Source: Acanthaster planci (lineage: Eukaryota > Echinodermata > Asteroidea > Valvatida > Acanthasteridae). From it: DNA of 64,000 nt. Below the pieces are notes generated by a model. The model searched no databases, was not told the origin of the DNA, and saw only the letters and a program-made list of their open reading frames with translations. Of this stretch, positions 57,481-64,000 are shown in pieces. Position 1 is the first letter of the stretch. Each line of letters starts with the position of its first letter. Location of the stretch: assembly GCF_001949145.1 (NCBI RefSeq), contig NW_019091442.1, positions 1,041,531 through 1,105,530 on the forward strand, read 5' to 3'. The translations under genes were made by a program, and so were the position numbers.

Positions 57481-59089
57481 CCAGGGTATTCAATCAAAGA
57501 CAAAGGGGGTGTTCTGATAAATACAAATTTCTGGGTATCGTGGGGTCGACCAACTCTCCTAGATTTCCATTCAATGCAAACCTCCCAGTAACTACAGGTG
57601 TACACTAAATAAACATTGCAGGTGTGGTATGTGGCTACCGCAGACATCCGGAAATTAGATGTTTCTCCAGGCGCGGCGTCCGCAGTCATCCGTCACGAAG
57701 GGGTTAAGAAATCACTCATTATTAGTAAACAGGAATTAAGTCAATTCACAAATGCAAAACGTTACGGAATTCAAAACTCTGAAAATGCCGTAAAGACACG
57801 TCTGTAAACAATAGGTGCTGAGGAAAGAAGGACAAACATGGTGGCGGGACCACAGTGCATTTTGGAGGGTCAAGGAGCAATATGCATAATTAAGTCTTTT
57901 CAGAGAATTGTAATAGGCACATGAGAAATTTGCATATGTAGGCTGAGCAGGGGTATGTGAACGCAGGAGACTTTAAATTTTATTTATGAAAATGGTTTTT
58001 CTTCCCATGAAAAATGATGCCATCTCATTACCATTTCAGAAGCATAATGGTCTGACCGGCCATTTCAAAGCTAGTGTAGAGTGAGGCCTATTTTCATGAA
58101 CAAAAACTATATTTACAGTAATAATTTCTTCTGTACCCTTAGTACTGACAAGGTAAAAGTGTGGTCGTGATACATGATCATGCATGCACATTGTGGACAC
58201 TTATACAAATAAGTACATCTTGACTACCGGCAGTTTGACTGCAGAAACTTTCACTGCTCCAACAGTTTTTTCACGAATCCACAGTGCTACACGTACATGT
58301 ACATTGTCGCAGGGGCACATTACCTTAAAGTAAATTTGGTGATTAATCTTGGCAGTGCAAAACTCATCTTTCACAGGAAAGCAGAGGTTGATCTACATGT
58401 GCAGTAGAAATTTATCAAGGCAGGGGTCCGGACCCTCTTTTATTTTTTACATCTGATCTTTGACAGGCCAATACAAAGGTAATACATTACACTATTTCAT
58501 GTAGCAGTAATAACCTTTGAGGGATGACATCTCTTATGATTGCTTGGTGTTTGTTTTTCTTGGTTCTTTTTTGTATTTTGGGAAGGGGGGAATGGAAACC
58601 CCGTCCAGATCAGTACCTCGAAAATGCACACGTCTGCAGAACGACCCTACATGTACGTGTGTACTGTCCACTCACCCAAAACACCCTGTTGTCCATAGGT
58701 TTTATGCAAGACAAGATTTAGCCTTTCAAGATGCACCATGTTTTTCCTGATTTTTCTAAAAGCAGTTCACTCAAAACATTAAACAAGTCTGTGGAAAATC
58801 AAAGCTGCAGTAAATATTATTATACACCCAAATCAGTCAATCGTATAAAAAACTTTTTAAAAGTGTAGTCTACTTTTAATGTACCGGTAGCAATAGACTG
58901 GCTAATACACTTGCATGCATAAACATATATTCTAAGACATACATACATACATTCTACATGCATCCAGTATACCCATACATGTACATTTACATACATTGCA
59001 CACTTACATGCTGCGTAAAGTAGATGTGGGGGAACCTATGTGTATCCATGTACATGTACAGTACAATAAGGCTTTTGAAGATCACTGCA

Positions 59090-59510
59090 TTTTTCCCAAG
59101 TCATGTCTCAAGTCAAATTTTCCTTAAGTCAAGTCTCAGGTCAATTTTTTCCAAGTCAAGTCATAAGTGAAATGTTCCCAGGTCAAGTCAAGTCTTCCAA
59201 GTCAATGGACCAATTGCACCCGCCAAGTCACGTGACCTATAGTGGGTATTAAAATTTAAATATAAATTGGCTTTGTTTGTAAACAACACTAAAAATACAT
59301 GTTGATATGGGGTTAATACCCACTATAGGCCACATGATTTAGCAGGAGCAACTGGTCTATTGTTGTTTATTGTATCGGGGGTAGTAGTTCTTTTCCAACT
59401 TTTTAAAGAAGTTTCAAGTCAAGTTTAATGTTATTTTTGCTAAGTTGTCAAGTCTCAAGTCAAAAAATCGTGAATGGAGTCCATGTTAGCGACTCTAAAC
59501 AACAACACTG
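59090..59510. mobile_element. hAT-type element remnant with AAGTC arms
   Basis: The right end GGAGTCCATGTTAGCGACTC and AACAACACTG (59501-59510) resemble the CAACACTG family. The interior is an AAGTCAAGTCTCAAGTC array in two blocks. The left terminus and a target duplication were not found. A separate element (59203-59362) is nested between the blocks. Confidence 0.5.
59203..59362. mobile_element. Nested MITE, 160 bp
   Basis: CAATGGACCAATTGCACC and CCTATAGTGGGTATTAA at the left mirror TTAATACCCACTATAGG and GGAGCAACTGGTCTATTG at the right, about 45 bases of inverted repeat with roughly nine differences. It interrupts the AAGTC array of the hAT-type remnant. Confidence 0.75.
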
Positions 59511-60343
59511 CTGCACACATCAACCTTGTACTCAGTGCATGTTTATACAGTACTTGTACAACATACCGTAACAAACACATACAAATGTGATTGTATTCAC
59601 ATGTACCGGTAGGAGTGGCACCAAACAAATGTCACACGCACATAGGTAACAAATCTAGTGAATGCACATGCACTGAACCATGAACAGTGGTGTTTTTGGA
59701 GCCACTACTGAGTGGAATCTGTATGTGACGGTATTGTGTGATATACATGTACTGCGTAACAGTATTTATAAACATGCATGTACCCCTATGGTGTATGTTA
59801 TCCATGAACACACACTGTAACTTTTGTACACGTACATGATCATGTGCACTCCAGGTACAGTACATGTACACTGTGCTGAATATGCCCAATCACTCACTTC
59901 AGAACACAGGTCTTATTACAGTGTTGCCATCAAGAGCAACTGATTCTCAATCTAATTTTTCAATATAATTTTCTAATTGTCCTACAGACTGTTAAGTTAC
60001 TTACAGTAAATGTACATTTATGTACAACATCATCTGTCTCCATTGAGGTACATGTACTTTGTGCTTTTGCCAAGGTCTTCTGATAAAAAGGCTTTAATCA
60101 GTGTTAATTCATTTTAAAACCATTTCCATCAACATAACCACAAAAATAATGATGTACATGTACATGCAATCAGCACTAAAATCAGTAATCAATCAACTAA
60201 ATGACAACTTATTGTTTCAGCCCAACATGAATATGTAAATAATATAGGAACTGAATTACACAAAAATCAAACACATGTACCGGAAGCTGTTTACATCTCT
60301 TAATGGGGAGGCTTCCATCTTCATGCTCATTTAGCAGCATTTC

Positions 60344-60440
60344 CATTAGGGCTGTACCAAATATCCAAATATTCCAATATCTGATTGAGTATTAAATATT
60401 TGATTGTTTTTTGAATATTCAGATGCAAAACGTATCAAAA
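60344..60440. mobile_element. Possible hAT-type end (TAGGGCTGTACC)
   Basis: TAGGGCTGTACCAAATATCC followed by AATATTC repeats looks like a terminus common to another hAT group. No opposite end was found. Confidence 0.3.
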
Positions 60441-60666
60441 ACAGAAAGAAAAAATTCTATGGGCTTATTTCAAGGTGATTCCAGACTCTTAAAAGAAGCT
60501 GGTATGTCAAACAGTAAACTAAAGACTCCGTCCTAGAATATGGAAAGAGATTCAAAATGAAACTTTAAAGTCAGGAATGTGAAAGTCAGAATTCTTGGTA
60601 ATAATTACTTACTTAATGTTAATATACACTTATTAAAATAAAATGATGACACCTTCATGACAGTAT

Positions 60667-60794
60667 GGAGTACCGAAGTGTGACGTCACTCTGAACCAGA
60701 AAGTGCAGTGCAAACGAATGGTTCATGCGCTGGTTCTCGCAATAATGCCTTCTGCACACTTATTGTGCACGTGATGTATTCACTTCGGTACTCT
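60667..60794. mobile_element. Small inverted-repeat element, about 128 bp
   Basis: GGAGTACCGAAGTG at the left pairs with CACTTCGGTACTCT at the right, and the inner GACGTCAC/GTGATGTA also pairs. No target duplication is assured. Confidence 0.5.
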
Positions 60795-63487
60795 ATTTCA
60801 CATTGAAATCAAATAACAGCAGGTCTGAAGAGGAAGATGGCGGCACCCCCCAAAAAATTGAGAATTGGGCATGTAATGTACACACAAAAATGGTCTCTGG
60901 GACCACAAATTGTGGCAAAGAAACCTCTTTATTCTAACAGTATTTTTTTTTAATTAATATAGTTTTATACTGTATCTCGAAAATCGCTATGAAGATGAAT
61001 ACTGTACAGAAATGACAATTAGCCATCCACTGATCCCAAGCAGCGGTACCAAGAGCAACATGAACCAAAATGGGAAAGGTACATGTACATGTACATGTAA
61101 TAGACTGTATTCGTGGCGTCCCCAATTTCAGTCGTATTCCTGAACATACAGTATGAATTTAAAACCCTTAATGGGATGGTACTGAGTACCAGGTGATTTT
61201 GGGGATCGGAATGAAATCATAGAATATCATCTAGTTCTTTGAGTTTAACAGTTTCAAATAAATACACTACATCGGGGAATATGACTGCATTTGGGTCCCC
61301 AACGAATAGGGCCTATTTAATCTCAATCATATTCAAAATAATTTGGCATCATGTTTGCAAGAGTGATTCGCACCCAAAAAATGGAACTCATATAATAAAA
61401 TGCAAGTTTCACGAGCTCTCCTTCACTCATTGCTTATACATGTAAATTGCATTAGGCCTGCAGTAAGGTCGCACTGGTTCCCATTGTTAAATTGGGACTA
61501 TAATAGATGGTGCAAAAACCTTTCTGCAGCACTGAAGTAACACTGATATAAAGTACGTACACGTACAGACAGTAAAAAAATTTTTAAACCCACTCCAATC
61601 AAAATTTTTAAAAAATGGGTAAAAAGTATTATAATCCCTCTATTGCCCACAACAGAGTGCGGCACTCAGTGTGCTGAAATACTATTGTTCTTTCACCGCT
61701 TGTTGTTTAGATTTGGGCAACTTACTCATTACCTTTTTTCAATTTGTCATTATTCAATCCTGAACAACTACAGGATCAATCCTATTTGAGACAAATATTG
61801 TATTTTTTGTAATCTCTCAATACAATATAAAAATGCTGTCCACAAGGGCCCCCACTCCCTTCAACACACACGACCTGCTCAATACAATAAAACTTGCTCA
61901 GGCATGCTCATGCATCGACTCAGTTGAATACCCCTAGCCCGCCAATGTACATGTACCAGTACTTGAGATCACCACCTTAACGGTAGTGATTAGTCAAAAT
62001 GCAGGCTGGTTTGAGTATTTGGCTAATTAGAAATGAGCACTCGTGTCAAAAGCTTGTGGGATTCCAGAATGTCATTGTGGATGCATTTAGGGCGACTATG
62101 GCGCACTAAAACTAGAAGTACCCTCCAGGAAACATTTGGCATTTGTGTGGAATACTTAATGGTACTCCACAAAATTTTCACAAAATAGGTATTTAGAATT
62201 TACTTGAAAAGAACAAATTTCCAAAGTGTACTTATTTGTAGCAAATTGAAATATTTATATCAGAGACATTTGATCAAAATGTCAACCCAGAAAAGTGACT
62301 CCATGGTTCATTGGTGCAATTTGAAAAACCTGAACTTCACACGCTAATATTTTAATACATATACAAATGCAAATACCCATGAGGATAAAAATGTAATTTA
62401 ATATGTACAAACGTGGCATGTACTTGTACATGTACACAGTGCAGACCTTCAAAAAAAAAAACCTGCAGAGAATTTGGAAACCACTCTGGGCCCCCAAAAC
62501 CCTTACTCCTGCTCTGCTCTGCTCCACACACAGAGTTTCACATTAATTTACTGGGAACACACTGAATACACTTTTTACGACCACCTTTGGGCCACTTTCT
62601 CTTGCCTATATGTGGAACACGTCAGCATGCATTACACTATGCAGGTTTGTTTCACAGTAGGGTGGGGGAGCACGAAGTCACTGAATAGGGTTCACACACA
62701 ACTACATGTCCATACATGTACGGATACAGGAGCAGAGACAGATTCATGTACTGTGTATATATTGTATATTATACATTTCAAGCACACATGCAAGTTTTCC
62801 CAGTAATTATGATATACATGTACCACACCCCTGAGCTCATAAAAACAACATTCCAGTCACACAATATACATGTACATGTAAATGTGCAATGGGTTAAAAC
62901 AAATATGCAATGGCTTAAAACAACAAAAGAAAGTCATGCCCATACTGCCATATGGTCTTTATACCAGTATATGTACATGTACCAGTACATATAAATGTCT
63001 TCACGAAGTAATGCAGCACCATTCTCCATGCAAGAATTGGTATTGATTGAAACCTAAAAAAAACCCAAAACAAAACACCATATGTACATGTACCACAGAC
63101 CTGTGTCAGCGATGTTTATGTTTACTGGTACTTTGCATGCACTGTAGAGCATATCCAGTACACATTGCTCATACAATGTTAAACACTGATATTATACCTG
63201 TAACATGGCCATTTTCATAATAACATAAGGGATCAGTGCAAGGTTACAATAATTATTTACAGCACACAAACAGGGAATGTGCACATGTAAATGACCTTGC
63301 ATTATATGCCAATTCCAAAAATTTGTACATGTACATTTCATATAGTTTTGAAGGTTTGTACATTATAATTCCTAAAAAGTATGTTCTTTGATTTTAAACA
63401 TTTTTTCAAGCGTTTCCAGCGTCAGTACACAGATGCCAAGGTCAGAGACCAGCTGGGAGTAAGATTTTTTTGCGCATTTGCAGTCTC

Positions 63488-63560
63488 CATGCGAGGGAGC
63501 GAAGCGACCAAGCGGGGGGAGGATGTGGGTGTCCCCCCTCCCAAAGTAGGGAGCTTTAAC
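63488..63560. repeat. GC-rich GGGAGCGAAGCGACC motif with hairpin
   Basis: GAGGGAGCGAAGCGACCAAG is followed by GGGGGGAGGATGTGGGTGTC and CCCCCCTCCC, which can fold. A related motif GGAAGCGAGCGGGGGG occurs near 29925. It is likely a short dispersed repeat. Confidence 0.35.
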
Positions 63561-64000
63561 ACTTTGTAGTTCAAAATCATGTGATTTGGTGCATTTCGAA
63601 GTGGCTATTTTAATTTATTCTAAAAACAGGGTTTCAAACAATCTGGAATGAACTACAGAAGTCACTCATTTTAAATGGTCCATCATGTTTTTTCCATGAT
63701 ATTGCATGATATCAATGCTAGTCCATGTCATAAACAAAATGAAAAGGGCAGTCCATTGAAAATGTACATGTACAGGGGCACAAATTCAAATGTCATTTTC
63801 TCTCAGCTTCTGCACTTGTTTTTAACTTTGTCTTTGGAAAACTCTCTGGATTTGGTGAACTTGATGGCCAAGACAGCTCGTCTAGATATAGTGTCTCTAT
63901 TTGCTGGCCAACAGGGTCTTACCATACTGAAGTAATGAAAAGCGGAAATGTTGTCTGTATGTGCATCAGGGTGTAGTGGTTTGCTGGCCAACAGGGTCTA

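Larger units (their letters stand above)
53997..64000. other. Region upstream of the C2A exon (intron and/or 5' flank)
   Basis: The start of the ferlin (first C2A strands and start codon) should be here or further right, but no C2-like exon ending in the required phase was recognised. It holds a DIRS-like fragment (54705), an unassigned GC-richer block (55.5-57.5 kb), hAT-type and other inverted-repeat elements (59.1-60.8 kb), and long AT-rich stretches full of ACATGTAC (61.4-63.4 kb). Confidence 0.6.

Noticed and set aside
58320-58380. Possible early C2A exon (KDEFCTAKINHQ, donor AAG|GTAATG)
   Set aside because: The resemblance to the ferlin KDEKKKTKKV strand is slight and no clean acceptor or matching phase was found.
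1-64000. CRISPR arrays, bacterial operons or a prophage
   Set aside because: The tandem repeats have no spacer structure and the window is clearly spliced eukaryotic DNA.

Overview
This is eukaryotic, intron-rich, AT-rich DNA. It holds GT-AG split exons, many dead transposons and simple repeats, one assembly gap of Ns, and no bacterial-style gene packing. The dense scatter of the palindrome TACATGTA together with the transposon mix (piggyBac, Tigger, hAT, DIRS-like) suggests a marine invertebrate, perhaps an echinoderm, hemichordate or lancelet. The species cannot be fixed from the sequence alone.

One gene dominates: a type-I ferlin (dysferlin/myoferlin-like) on the minus strand. Sixteen exons between 53996 and 830 join without any phase conflict into about 676 residues: end of C2A, a Gly/acidic/basic linker, C2B, FerI, C2C, the conserved block after C2C, and most of FerA. 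The first part of C2A lies upstream (to the right) and was not found. FerB, the DysF domains, the later C2 domains and the transmembrane anchor lie past the left edge. By family knowledge the product is a tail-anchored, calcium-responsive membrane protein of vesicle fusion and plasma-membrane repair.

Layout from right to left: 64.0-54.0 kb is upstream or intron sequence with a decayed DIRS-like RNase H fragment and several inverted-repeat elements; 54.0-49.0 kb holds the C2A exon, the N gap, a CpG-dense block and a perfect 86-bp duplication; 49.0-42.3 kb is an intron with a DIRS-like fragment, a hAT element inside or beside it, and a Tigger-type deletion element; 42.3-36.4 kb holds the linker, C2B and FerI exons; 36.4-30.5 kb is an intron with a dead Tigger transposase hit by a hAT element exactly at its stop codon; 30.5-22.9 kb holds the C2C exons; 22.9-8.6 kb is a 14.4-kb intron with a dead piggyBac gene, a TTAA-flanked piggyBac-like element, a 38-bp minisatellite and more hAT copies; 8.5-0.8 kb holds the end of C2C, the large 417-bp exon and the FerA exons.

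The most notable pattern outside the gene is a family of non-autonomous hAT-type elements ending in CAGTGTTGTA/TACAACACTG. Five copies carry recognisable 8-bp target duplications, four of them perfect. Their arms are short tandem arrays that differ from copy to copy (GAGACC, GAGTAC, AAGTC, or a 38-bp unit).
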